Made by a program: the position numbers and the translations under genes | Origin: an uncultured bacterium | Lineage (GTDB): Bacteria > Calescibacteriota > Calescibacteriia > Calescibacteriales > Calescibacteriaceae | Length of the DNA stretch: 64,000 bases | Reading direction: 5' to 3' | Assembly: GCA_938036315.1 (NCBI GenBank) | Contig: CALHPK010000006.1 | Coordinates: forward strand, 124,001 to 188,000 | The notes under the pieces: model-generated | The model's database searches: none | What the model was told of the DNA's origin: nothing | What the model saw: the letters and a program-made list of their open reading frames with translations, nothing else | Shown here: one piece after another, positions 41,654 to 49,646 of the stretch | How positions within the stretch are numbered: the first letter of the stretch is position 1 | Layout of the letters: each line of letters opens with the position of its first letter

Positions 41654-42205
41654 TCATTTTATCGTTTTATTTTTTGATTTTTTTGTTGGTAGTAGATTTT
41701 TGATAAGGTTGTCAAGATTTGTTTTGATTTGAGTGGAGTTGTTACATGAACAGTTGTTTTCATTCAGATTCTCTCCACATTTTGGGCAGATTCCTTTGCA
41801 ATATTCAGAACAGTTTGCAAATTCAGGTAGACATAGTTCGCCAAGTTTCAATATATAATCGTAAAAATCCATCTCATCTCCTTCATAAAAATCGTCATCG
41901 AGATCTTCAAAGCTTAGTTCTATTTCTTCCTTTGTGGGGAGAGATTTTGAAGATTTGAGAAATACCTTCACTTGATCTGTAGTGTTATATATAAATTCTC
42001 TTAGGCATTTGCTACATTCCAATCTGCCCTCAACGAAAAGGTTTCCTTGTATTTCTACAGTTTCTCCATTTCTTTTTACAGTTCCGTTAAACAGAACTTT
42101 TATTTTTTCTCCTATGAATAATTTTGATACATTTATACCTTTTTCAGTTATATGTTTTATTTTTACTGGAGCGGAGAACAGCTCATCCTGTGTCTTTATT
42201 AACAT
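41654..42205 (-). CDS. yceD: YceD/DUF177 family protein
   Basis: The 183-residue protein has the DUF177 layout: a central GRLECSKCLREF, an acidic segment (FEDLDDDFYEGDEMDFYDYI), and the C-terminal LCLPEFANCSEYCKGICPKCGENLN. The YceD family is implicated in 23S rRNA maturation and is usually immediately followed by rpmF (ribosomal protein L32). Here nadE follows and no L32 frame was found. The C-terminal cysteines may bind zinc. Confidence 0.87.
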   Translation of the reverse strand: MLIKTQDELFSAPVKIKHITEKGINVSKLFIGEKIKVLFNGTVKRNGETVEIQGNLFVEGRLECSKCLREFIYNTTDQVKVFLKSSKSLPTKEEIELSFEDLDDDFYEGDEMDFYDYILKLGELCLPEFANCSEYCKGICPKCGENLNENNCSCNNSTQIKTNLDNLIKNLLPTKKSKNKTIK

Positions 42206-42312
42206 TTTTACTAACAGGCAGATAATATCCTATTTTGGTCAAGTCTTTTCTGCCTATCCTTTTTATAATAGTCAAAAAAGTTTGTAATGTTCATTTTTAA
42301 GATTATTTTTGG

Positions 42313-42344
42313 CAGTAATTTTTGTATTCAGTAATTTTTGTATT
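42313..42344. repeat. exact 16-bp tandem duplication between yceD and a small membrane gene
   Basis: CAGTAATTTTTGTATT occurs twice in a row (42313-42328, 42329-42344). It lies in the divergent spacer between yceD and the gene at 42433, which otherwise shows only AT-rich promoter-like sequence. Confidence 0.85.
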
Positions 42345-42432
42345 TTCTTATCAATCGATTTATCTATTTTTTGCGACTCAGTTTGTATCCTGAAATTTGT
42401 TTTTTTTTACAATCTTATCTAAAGTTAATAAG

Positions 42433-42678
42433 ATGAGGCTAAGGGAGATACTTTTGAGAAACTTGAAAAGCTGGGTTTATCCTTTTTGGGTTTTAGGTTT
42501 TATATTTTCTCTTTTGATCTTGGGAATATTTATGTATGCGAGGATGATAGAAGATGAGCATATCTCAGGAGCGTTTGGGCTTGCTCCTATGATATTACTG
42601 CTGATTTTATTTTTCATAACGTTCTCAGCGCTGGCGATAAATGAATTTAAAAAAAGCAATAGAATACAAAAACTGTAG
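42433..42678 (+). CDS. small two-helix membrane protein of unknown function
   Basis: The protein is about 81 residues. A short basic N-terminus is followed by a transmembrane helix (about 17-38, VLGFIFSLLILGIFMYA) and a second helix (about 51-70, APMILLLILFFITFSALA), then a basic tail. I do not recognise a family. ATG 42433 was chosen because the residues before it in the longer frame are not part of the amphipathic N-terminus. It lies 28 bp before the M16 protease gene and may be co-expressed. Confidence 0.6.
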   Translation: MRLREILLRNLKSWVYPFWVLGFIFSLLILGIFMYARMIEDEHISGAFGLAPMILLLILFFITFSALAINEFKKSNRIQKL

Positions 42679-42706
42679 AAGAAAATAAATAAAATTTACA
42701 AAAGAT

Positions 42707-45409
42707 ATGGGGAATCAAAGATATTTACCTTTAATCTCTCTTTGTTTTTCTTCATTATTATTGTTAGGTTATAGTTTGGCCCATGCAATAAAGATTGATC
42801 TTTGGGGGAAGAAGATGGAAAAAAGTAAAGAGTCAGAAGTGAAAAGGAAAGACTTAGGATTTGAACCGAAAATAAGGAAACTCGGGAATGGACTTGATGT
42901 TATTATTATTCCGAAAAGGGGTGGAAGTGGTGTTTCGGCTTTTTACTTGTGGGTCAAGGCTGGAGCTTCTTATGAAAGTCCAGAGTTTTTCGGGGGGGCG
43001 CATGTCCTTGAGCATATCGTTTTCAAAGGAAGTCCAGAAAGGGGTGTGAGTGAGGTCTCTGATGCTATAGAAAGAGTCGGTGGATATATAAACGCATGGA
43101 CATCATATGACGAAACAGTATACTGGGTAATCATACCATCAGAAAAAATTGATGTGGCAATAGATGTTTTGGGAGACATAGTGTGGAACCCGAAATTTTC
43201 AGATGAGGAGCTCGAAAGAGAAAAGGAAGTCGTCCTTGAAGAGTGGAGAAGAGGAGAAGATCGACCTGCAAGTAGACTATACAAGCAATTTTTCCAAACA
43301 ATCTACAAAGACTACGTATATGGACACCCGGTAATAGGCTACGAAGAGACAATAAAAAAGGTATCACGAGAACTAATCACAGAATTTCATTCAAAGTTTT
43401 ATTCTCCAAGGAATGCTTTTGTTATTGCAGTTGGGGACTTTGATGAAAATGAGATAATGGAGAAAATTAGGTCAAAATTCGGGAGGGTAAAGGATAAAAA
43501 GGAAAAAGTAGAAATTCCAAATTACCAAAGTCTGCCGAAATTTGAGGGTTTGTATTCATTTTCGATCAGTGGTGAGGAGAAAGAGGCTATACTTATGCTT
43601 GGGTTTTCGGGTATGCAGTTTTCTGTAACAGCTTCAGCCTACCTTGGTATAGTAAGCGAGATATTGGAGAAAGCTCTTGTGAAAAAACTCAGAGTAGAAG
43701 ATGTTATCGCAAATTCTGTTGATGCTGACTATTGGGCGCCAAAAGGTATCGGACTTTTCGGAATATATGCAACCTCAAAAGCGGAAAATCTTGAAAAGAT
43801 ATTGAACATAATTGTTGATGAGATAAGAAAGATAAAGAGTTTGGGGGTATCGGAGAAAGACCTTGAATCAGCAAAGAATTCAATTTTATCCAACTTATAT
43901 GGAGGTTTACAATCTGTAGGATCCATAGCGAGGATCTTTGGGCGGATATACCACTTGACTGGTAATTTAGATTCTATATATGAATATCTTGATATCATAA
44001 AAAGGGCAAAACCACAGGATCTTCAGAAGTTTATAGATGAGATATTTGATGATAAGAGAGCCTTGCTCGGGCTATATGTGAACAAAGAGGATGTCAAATA
44101 TGCCAGCATAGTAGAAGATAAATTCAAGAGTGTATCGTTTAGGTCCCCGTATTCACTTCCATTTACATTTGTGAAGGAATATGAAGGAATAAGATTGTAC
44201 AAAGCCTCAAACGGTTTAAGGATAGTCCTCAAAAGCGTAAAAGGTACAGGTACTATATCTGTGGTAGCAGTGTTCCCAGGTGGGCAGATCTTTTATCCAA
44301 CTGAGGTGGGGACTCCACTTCTTGCATCGAAAACTCTGATAAGAGGAACAAAAAATAGAACAGCTAAAATGATCCTTGATGAAATAAAAGAAATAGGAGG
44401 AGGAATAGGAGCTGGAGCAGATTTTGATTCTCTCTCTGTGTCATCTTCATTTCTTGCAGAAAAGAGAGAGAAGGGGCTTGATATATTCTTTGACATACTA
44501 CTTAATCCCTCTTTCCCAGTAGAAGAAATTGAAAAGGTTAAAAGCGATATCATTGAGGATCTGAGGACCAGATATGATAATCCGCAAGTTCAGGCTTTTG
44601 ATGAATTTTATAAATTTCTTTTCCCGGAAACTCCTTACGCCTTCCCAGAGCTTGCAAAAGAGGAGAGTATAAAGGATAGAAAGAAAGAAGATTTAGAAAA
44701 ATTCTGGAACTTTATAAACTCTGATCCAGATAAAGTGGTAATTTCGATAGTTGGTGATTTTGACTATGATGATATGTTGAGACTTCTTTTTTTGTATGGG
44801 GAGCCATTATTTTCGAGAGAGAAGGAAAGGAACATAGATTTTCAGTGGGAGTTTAGCTGTAACTCCAATGCTGGGAGTAAGTCAATATATCGCAAGGGGA
44901 ACCAAGTTCATATAGTAGCTGGTTTCTGTGGTCCGACTGTTACTGATGAGATGTCTCCGGTATTTCAGGTTATATCCGCATCTGTTTCGGGAATGGGGGG
45001 AAGATTTTTTATGAATCTACGGGAGCAGAGAGGATTAGCTTATGTTGTGGCTCCAATCAGGCGAGCACATCTTGGAGTTGGTCTCTTTGGAGGATACATT
45101 GCATCAGCTCCTGAGAAACTCGAAGAAGCAAAGAATGGACTAATAGACGAACTCAATAAGCTCGATTCTCTGACAGACAAAGAGATTGAAAGAGGCAAGA
45201 ACCTAATTTTAGGAACTCTTAAGAGGAATCTACAAACAAATAGTAGTTGGGCAGAAACGCTTGCTTCGTACGAATTTTTAGGTTTCGGGTTTGATTATTT
45301 TGCTATTTTGCCAGAAAAGATAAAAAGAGTGTCAAAAGAAGATATTATTTCTGCCCTTCGTAAATATAATCAGATGATAAATGTTGTTGTTCTTGGTCCG
45401 GTAGAATAA
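42707..45409 (+). CDS. M16 family zinc peptidase, two-domain, exported
   Basis: The 900-residue protein has an N-terminal signal sequence (SLCFSSLLLLGYSLAHA). The first M16 half carries the inverted zinc motif HVLEH (in GGAHVLEHIVFKG, near residues 99-103), followed about 75 residues on by EREKEVVLEEW supplying the third ligand. The second half (about 490-900) is a non-catalytic M16 domain (GGIGAGADFDSLSVSS, MGGRFFMNLREQRGLAYVV). This is the pitrilysin/PqqL-like layout of periplasmic proteases that degrade small peptides. The exact substrate is unknown. Confidence 0.92.
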   Translation: MGNQRYLPLISLCFSSLLLLGYSLAHAIKIDLWGKKMEKSKESEVKRKDLGFEPKIRKLGNGLDVIIIPKRGGSGVSAFYLWVKAGASYESPEFFGGAHVLEHIVFKGSPERGVSEVSDAIERVGGYINAWTSYDETVYWVIIPSEKIDVAIDVLGDIVWNPKFSDEELEREKEVVLEEWRRGEDRPASRLYKQFFQTIYKDYVYGHPVIGYEETIKKVSRELITEFHSKFYSPRNAFVIAVGDFDENEIMEKIRSKFGRVKDKKEKVEIPNYQSLPKFEGLYSFSISGEEKEAILMLGFSGMQFSVTASAYLGIVSEILEKALVKKLRVEDVIANSVDADYWAPKGIGLFGIYATSKAENLEKILNIIVDEIRKIKSLGVSEKDLESAKNSILSNLYGGLQSVGSIARIFGRIYHLTGNLDSIYEYLDIIKRAKPQDLQKFIDEIFDDKRALLGLYVNKEDVKYASIVEDKFKSVSFRSPYSLPFTFVKEYEGIRLYKASNGLRIVLKSVKGTGTISVVAVFPGGQIFYPTEVGTPLLASKTLIRGTKNRTAKMILDEIKEIGGGIGAGADFDSLSVSSSFLAEKREKGLDIFFDILLNPSFPVEEIEKVKSDIIEDLRTRYDNPQVQAFDEFYKFLFPETPYAFPELAKEESIKDRKKEDLEKFWNFINSDPDKVVISIVGDFDYDDMLRLLFLYGEPLFSREKERNIDFQWEFSCNSNAGSKSIYRKGNQVHIVAGFCGPTVTDEMSPVFQVISASVSGMGGRFFMNLREQRGLAYVVAPIRRAHLGVGLFGGYIASAPEKLEEAKNGLIDELNKLDSLTDKEIERGKNLILGTLKRNLQTNSSWAETLASYEFLGFGFDYFAILPEKIKRVSKEDIISALRKYNQMINVVVLGPVE

Positions 45410-45537
45410 CCGCTTATTTTTTGATCCACCTTGATCTATTTTGGATTTAGCATCTTCGATACTTCCTTTATAAGAATGAATTTTCAGTATCTATATCTTA
45501 TATTTTATGGATTGCTAAGATTATTGTATTTAAGAAG

Positions 45538-46359
45538 ATGAAAAGACAGGAGAAAGAAGAGTTCGAGCCTGTTATAGCTAAAGGAAAAAGAAAAGAATTC
45601 TTCAAAGATAAAGTTATAGAATTCACCGAAGATCTCTTCTATACTATTTCTGAAAGATGGAAAGAAGTTCTTGTCGGCTTTGCAGGAGTGATTCTTGCTG
45701 TAGGTCTGATACTTGGAGTATTTGAGTACAGAAAGAATAAAATTAAGAATGAATTTTTGACTTTTGAGAGCGCTTATCAATTAATTGTCTCATATGATAT
45801 GACAAAAGACAGTAAATTTATTGATGAGGCAGTAGCTAAGCTCTATCAAGTTCAGAGCAATCCTAAATACATATCGAAGGTATTTCTAGCATGGGCTCTT
45901 TCAAAGCAAGAAAAGTATAATGAAGCATCTGAGATACTGAATCAGATAATTTATGATGATAAATTAGTGTTAGGATTAAGAAAGTTGGCTACTGTGCTTA
46001 AGATAAATATTTTGGCTGGTAAAGATTGTGAGGAAATTATAAAAACCTGGAAATTTATGAAAGATAAAGAAAAGAATTTGTCACCAGAGGAGATTGATAA
46101 AGCTTTTTCTGTTATACCTATTCCTATAAGGACGTATTTTGAAATTATAAGATGTTCTGACAAAAACCCAGAAGTCTTGCAAGATTTGTTATATGAAATT
46201 GATTTTATGTATATGATAGAAAGGCTGGTATCTCAAGACAGAGCAAATATGTTTGTAGTTCTGAAAAATTATGCATATCAGCGGTTAAGGGGACTGCCCA
46301 CAGGGCTGCCCACCACTGAATTTCCAATCCAACAACCTGAAAAATTGGAAAAACAATAA
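45538..46359 (+). CDS. YfgM-like single-pass membrane protein with TPR-like helices
   Basis: The 273-residue protein has a charged cytoplasmic N-terminus (about 1-38), one transmembrane helix (VLVGFAGVILAVGLILGVFEY, about 40-60) and a helical periplasmic part with TPR-like pairs (FLAWALSKQEKYNEASEILNQII). This is the YfgM/TPR_21 layout, an ancillary SecYEG factor in the periplasm. The next gene looks like a beta-propeller, which is the yfgM-bamB order of enterobacteria and supports the call. The C-terminus contains a 12-bp tandem duplication encoding GLPTGLPT. The family assignment is moderate. Confidence 0.6.
   Translation: MKRQEKEEFEPVIAKGKRKEFFKDKVIEFTEDLFYTISERWKEVLVGFAGVILAVGLILGVFEYRKNKIKNEFLTFESAYQLIVSYDMTKDSKFIDEAVAKLYQVQSNPKYISKVFLAWALSKQEKYNEASEILNQIIYDDKLVLGLRKLATVLKINILAGKDCEEIIKTWKFMKDKEKNLSPEEIDKAFSVIPIPIRTYFEIIRCSDKNPEVLQDLLYEIDFMYMIERLVSQDRANMFVVLKNYAYQRLRGLPTGLPTTEFPIQQPEKLEKQ
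46291..46314. repeat. 12-bp in-frame tandem duplication near the YfgM-like 3' end
   Basis: GGACTGCCCACA (46291-46302) and GGGCTGCCCACC (46303-46314) are adjacent, encoding GLPT twice, 15 codons before the stop. Confidence 0.7.
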
Positions 46360-46380
46360 GATATAGTCAATGATTAACTA

Positions 46381-47499
46381 ATGCCTTACCTTGCTACACT
46401 CTTGATATCGCTCAATCTTCAGTTTCTATATTTCTTTAGACCAGCAGCTTACTATAACAATGTTTTTGCTATCGCTCCATTTATTTTCCCAGATAAATTA
46501 GCTGTCTTACCTACTGAAGGGAGAATATTTGTGATATTAAGAGATCCTGCTTCAAGCATAAACTCTGTTGAGATAGATATTGGTAGAGAGCCTACTTCAG
46601 ATATTGTCAGAATAGAAGATAATACGCTTGGTTTCTGCACGGACAAGCCAGAGGTTATTTTTCTGAGTAAATATGGAATTGAATTGAGAGTTGATGCTGA
46701 ATTCCCCTGTATCGTTCCTCCAATAAAATTTGGAGGTAAAATTTGGTTTGTTGATCTGAGGGGTAATTTATGCTCGATTGAGAGGGAACAAAAAGAAAGT
46801 AGAGATATCAAATGCTTCTCTCTTGATGAAGAGTCAGTAAAGATAGCTCCAGAAATTATTAATCTGACCACTCCCCAGATGAAAGTATTTCAAGGAAACC
46901 TTTTTATAGCTTACAGAAATAAGTTATTTGTTTTATCTGATGTTTCAAAGTATCAGCTTCTTGAGCTCCCTGGTATTTCAATATCCTCGTTCGAGCTAAG
47001 GGGCAGATATCTAGTTGTTACTACAGAAGATACTCTCTATCTTTTTGAAGTGTGGAAGAAAGGGGGTGTTATAGAGTACCGGAAGATTTTTGAAAAAACC
47101 CTAAAGAATATTTCTGGAATGGATTTCGATGGTCAAAATATTGTAGTATCCAGATGGGATGGATTTTCAATAGTAAATATTAGAGGTTTTACCAAGACTG
47201 TGAGGATAGCCAGCTTGTTTGACACTTCGAATCCTATATTGTTAGGCGATCACGTGGTTTTTGCCGGAAGTTTTGGGAAGTATTTGAAATCTATATATCC
47301 GTATAAAAATTCTATCATTCTTGCTCGCTTTGAAGTCGTAGGTAATAAATACAAAGTTTCAATCGAAGAAGAAAAGATAATTCATTCTTTCCCCAAAAAG
47401 ATAAGGAGGTTTGATGACAAAATCGCATTCATCACAGATGACGGGACTTTATACCTTTTCAGGATTTTTTCACCAGGATCCCCTCATCTTTCCCGATAG
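46381..47499 (+). CDS. putative beta-propeller periplasmic protein (BamB-like by position)
   Basis: The 372-residue protein has an N-terminal hydrophobic stretch (LATLLISLNLQFLYFF) that may be a signal peptide, then about seven sets of beta-strand-like segments (IFVILRDPAS, KIWFVDLRGNLCSIE, NLFIAYRNKLFVLSD, YLVVTTEDTLYLFEV, NIVVSRWDGFSIVN, DDKIAFITDDGTLYLFR). This resembles PQQ-type propellers such as BamB, the outer-membrane assembly lipoprotein, and the gene follows a YfgM-like gene as bamB does. There is no lipobox Cys. The assignment rests mainly on the neighbour. Its 3' end overlaps the convergent vanZ-like gene by 41 bp. Confidence 0.5.
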   Translation: MPYLATLLISLNLQFLYFFRPAAYYNNVFAIAPFIFPDKLAVLPTEGRIFVILRDPASSINSVEIDIGREPTSDIVRIEDNTLGFCTDKPEVIFLSKYGIELRVDAEFPCIVPPIKFGGKIWFVDLRGNLCSIEREQKESRDIKCFSLDEESVKIAPEIINLTTPQMKVFQGNLFIAYRNKLFVLSDVSKYQLLELPGISISSFELRGRYLVVTTEDTLYLFEVWKKGGVIEYRKIFEKTLKNISGMDFDGQNIVVSRWDGFSIVNIRGFTKTVRIASLFDTSNPILLGDHVVFAGSFGKYLKSIYPYKNSIILARFEVVGNKYKVSIEEEKIIHSFPKKIRRFDDKIAFITDDGTLYLFRIFSPGSPHLSR

Positions 47500-48013
47500 C
47501 ATACTTTGAAAAAACTATCCCTAAGAATACTCCAAAAGAATTCATAAATATATCCTTCCATTCAAAGTATCTTCGTGGCAGTGGAAGAATGTTTTGGATT
47601 TGTAAGACTCCCTGTATTAACTCATCTGTAAAACCAATAATTCCGCCTATGATGAATGCTATTATGTATTTGTAAGGAGAGGGAAGTTCAACAGCTTCGG
47701 TTAGTAAAAACCCAAGAAGACCATACTCCAAAAAATGGATCCTCTCAGCAGGTATATCTATGCTGAATGTTATGATGATCCCCGATAGTAACAAATAAAA
47801 TAGCCAGAAGTATCCTCTGGGGTTTGTGATGAATTTTAGTGTACCTTTTGTGATAATGACTAACCCAAGAATTATAAGAATGGTCATAAAGTAGTTGTAG
47901 TTTTTACCCGCTATACTTCTGAGAAGATCTACAAAATATGGAGCAAACGGCACAGTAAGGTAGATTACTCCGGTATACAGGAATATTATACCCCACAGTT
48001 TTTTTCTGTTCAT
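47459..48013 (-). CDS. VanZ-like membrane protein
   Basis: The 184-residue protein has about five transmembrane helices and the VanZ family pattern: ERIHFLEYGLLGFLLTEA (near residues 90-107), GFTDELIQGVLQ with DExxQ, and the C-terminal WKDIFMNSFGVFLGIV (D...N..G). VanZ-like proteins are common membrane proteins of unclear function; VanZ itself gives low teicoplanin resistance. The gene is convergent with the preceding gene and divergent from rpmH. Confidence 0.78.
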   Translation of the reverse strand: MNRKKLWGIIFLYTGVIYLTVPFAPYFVDLLRSIAGKNYNYFMTILIILGLVIITKGTLKFITNPRGYFWLFYLLLSGIIITFSIDIPAERIHFLEYGLLGFLLTEAVELPSPYKYIIAFIIGGIIGFTDELIQGVLQIQNILPLPRRYFEWKDIFMNSFGVFLGIVFSKYAIGKDEGILVKKS

Positions 48014-48101
48014 AAAGTCATATCTAATTTTGTTATGATCAAGAATGATTTCATAATTAACTGAGAAAAGTCAAAATTTTTCCATCTTTTGTTTTTGCTT
48101 T

Positions 48102-48131
48102 TATAATTTATGAAAGGTTTATCCAAAGGAG
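48102..48131 (+). promoter_or_regulatory. candidate rpmH promoter -10 box and strong ribosome-binding site
   Basis: TATAAT at 48102-48107 sits in the context TGCTTTTATAATT, identical to that upstream of the acyl-CoA dehydrogenase gene at 5507. TTTCCA at 48079-48084 lies 17 bases upstream as a possible -35. AAGGAGG at 48125-48131 is 10 bases before the ATG at 48142. Confidence 0.45.
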
Positions 48132-48141
48132 GTAGATCATT

Positions 48142-48312
48142 ATGGCAATGAAGGAAGCTACATTGAAAAGGAGAAAGAGATTGAGAACTCATGGCTTTTT
48201 AAAGCGAATGGCAACTAAGTCTGGTAGAGAAATAATCAGAAGAAGACGAAAGAAGGGGAGATGGAGATTAACTCCAGGAATATATCACAAATTAAGAGCT
48301 GTTAGAAGATGA
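48142..48312 (+). CDS. rpmH: 50S ribosomal protein L34
   Basis: A 56-codon frame from ATG 48142 encodes a very basic protein with the L34 core [20 protein letters not shown] followed by [16 protein letters not shown]. The N-terminus (MAMKEATL) differs from the usual MKRTYQPS, and there is an extra C-terminal tail of about 12 residues ([11 protein letters not shown]). A perfect AAGGAGG precedes it. rnpA, yidD and yidC, which normally follow rpmH, are absent; aroE follows convergently 2 bp later. It is well supported despite its small size. Confidence 0.92.
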   Translation: MAMKEATLKRRKRLRTHGFLKRMATKSGREIIRRRRKKGRWRLTPGIYHKLRAVRR

Positions 48313-48314
48313 AA

Positions 48315-49202
48315 TTATTGTTCTAACTTAAGCCTTCTTTTCAGTTCTTTTTTTGCTGACAGTAACATAGTTTTCTCATCAGGTATAAGACCAGTCCATA
48401 TCTCAAAACTTTTTTTTCCTTGTAGAACGAGCATAAGTAGTCCATCCTGGGTTATGTATCCGTAGGATTTTGCGATTTTTTGAAATTCTGTGGGGACGTA
48501 TATTGTATCGTAGAATAGCTTCTGGGGTTTACCTTTCCTTCTTTTTGTGGGTAACTTGCCTATGATGTCAAACAGATTTTCTCCTTTTTTCCAGCCTACA
48601 GAGGTTGCATTCACAATTATGTCAAACTCTTCAAAATCTATTTTCCTTATATCTTGTATATCGATAGTGCTATTTTTGAATAGGTGCTCAGTATCTTCTT
48701 TTATTTTTTCTGCTCTCTCAAGGGTTCTGCCGAAAATTACTATCTTCTTTGCGTTGTTCTTTGCAGAAGAATAGACTATAGATCGGCTTACTCCTCCTGT
48801 ACCTATTACAGCTATAGTGCTATCTTCGAGTTTGAATCCGGTCTTTTTGATAGACTCCTCAAATCCGTATATATCTGTATTGAAAGCTTTAATAGTTACT
48901 CTGCTTTTGTTTCGGATAAAAAGGAGTGTGTTTGCTGACTTGATATTGCTAACTTCTTCTGATGTTTCATCAGCTATTTTGTATGCTAATTCTTTATACG
49001 GAAGCGTTACATTAAGTCCCCTAAATCCGAGCTCCACAGCGCTGTGTACAGCTTTTTCAAAATTTTCAACCTCAAAGGCAAGGTAAGCTCCTGAGATTTT
49101 AAGTTTCTTCATTACAGCATTGTGCATTGCTGGAGAAAGGGAGTGAAAAGCTGGGAATCCAACAACTCCAAGATAGATGGGTTTGTTGTCGTGTTGGGAC
49201 AT
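48315..49202 (-). CDS. aroE: shikimate dehydrogenase
   Basis: The protein is about 295 residues. The shikimate-binding motif FHSLSPAMHNAVMKKL (near residues 17-32) and NVTLPYKE with the catalytic Lys are present, then the NADP-binding motif VIGTGGVSRSIVY and NATSVGW. The enzyme reduces 3-dehydroshikimate to shikimate in aromatic amino-acid synthesis. I used the ATG at 49202; a TTG 24 bases upstream is the alternative. The TusA-like gene lies just upstream on the same strand. Confidence 0.95.
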   Translation of the reverse strand: MSQHDNKPIYLGVVGFPAFHSLSPAMHNAVMKKLKISGAYLAFEVENFEKAVHSAVELGFRGLNVTLPYKELAYKIADETSEEVSNIKSANTLLFIRNKSRVTIKAFNTDIYGFEESIKKTGFKLEDSTIAVIGTGGVSRSIVYSSAKNNAKKIVIFGRTLERAEKIKEDTEHLFKNSTIDIQDIRKIDFEEFDIIVNATSVGWKKGENLFDIIGKLPTKRRKGKPQKLFYDTIYVPTEFQKIAKSYGYITQDGLLMLVLQGKKSFEIWTGLIPDEKTMLLSAKKELKRRLKLEQ

Positions 49203-49243
49203 GCTGAAATATTCTTTTCTGCTCAATAATTTAGGATCTATAT

Positions 49244-49507
49244 TTATTTAACCTTTCTTACAAGGATGCGCCAAGTATTGTTGTCAATTTTTTCAGTCAG
49301 AAGAATTTCCTGACCATCTTGCTTCAGAGACAGCGGAACATTTTTTATTGGCTCTCCATCGTCAAGAATGACTTCTATAATTTGCCCTGGTGACATTTCT
49401 TCCATTCTAATTTTTGTTTTGACATAATTGAGAGGGCAGGGAGTTCCTCTTAGGTTGAGAAATACATCTACCTTTAGATTCTGATTCGCATCTGAGATAG
49501 ATGACAT
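49244..49507 (-). CDS. TusA/SirA-like sulfur carrier protein
   Basis: The 87-residue protein has the TusA family core LNLRGTPCPLNYVKTKIRMEEM (CPxx helix start at residues 23-26) followed by ILDDGEPIKNVP and SLKQDGQEIL. TusA proteins pass a persulfide from cysteine desulfurase in tRNA thiolation, molybdenum cofactor synthesis or sulfur oxidation. The usual CPxP is CPLN, so the Pro after the loop is missing. It probably shares a transcript with aroE. Confidence 0.85.
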   Translation of the reverse strand: MSSISDANQNLKVDVFLNLRGTPCPLNYVKTKIRMEEMSPGQIIEVILDDGEPIKNVPLSLKQDGQEILLTEKIDNNTWRILVRKVK

Positions 49508-49579
49508 AAAAATAGTTTTGCAATTTTACATCAGTATTTTATATTTTCAGAATTTTTGGGTTTTTCAGGTTTTATTTTT

Positions 49580-49633
49580 GTGCCGGGGCACGCTATGGTT
49601 GTATTGATTGCTGATGCTCGGTTGTGCCCCGGC
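49580..49633. other. GC-rich inverted repeat between TusA-like and porin genes
   Basis: GCCGGGGCAC (49582-49591) pairs perfectly with GTGCCCCGGC (49624-49633) across a 32-nt loop. The left arm with its two flanking bases (GTGCCGGGGCAC) is also nearly self-complementary. The arms are 9 of 10 G+C in an AT-rich genome. It lies past the porin 3' end, but neither strand has a T-run right after the stem, so it is not a standard intrinsic terminator. Confidence 0.6.
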
Positions 49634-49646
49634 TTCAGAAAACTTA

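Noticed and set aside
40900..42206. rpmF (L32) next to yceD
   Set aside because: No small basic frame with the L32 zinc motif was found on either side of yceD.
48010..48192. 60-codon minus-strand frame over rpmH
   Set aside because: The plus strand encodes a clear L34 with a strong ribosome-binding site.
49580..49633. Intrinsic terminator for the porin gene
   Set aside because: The stem is strong, but no T-run follows on either strand.
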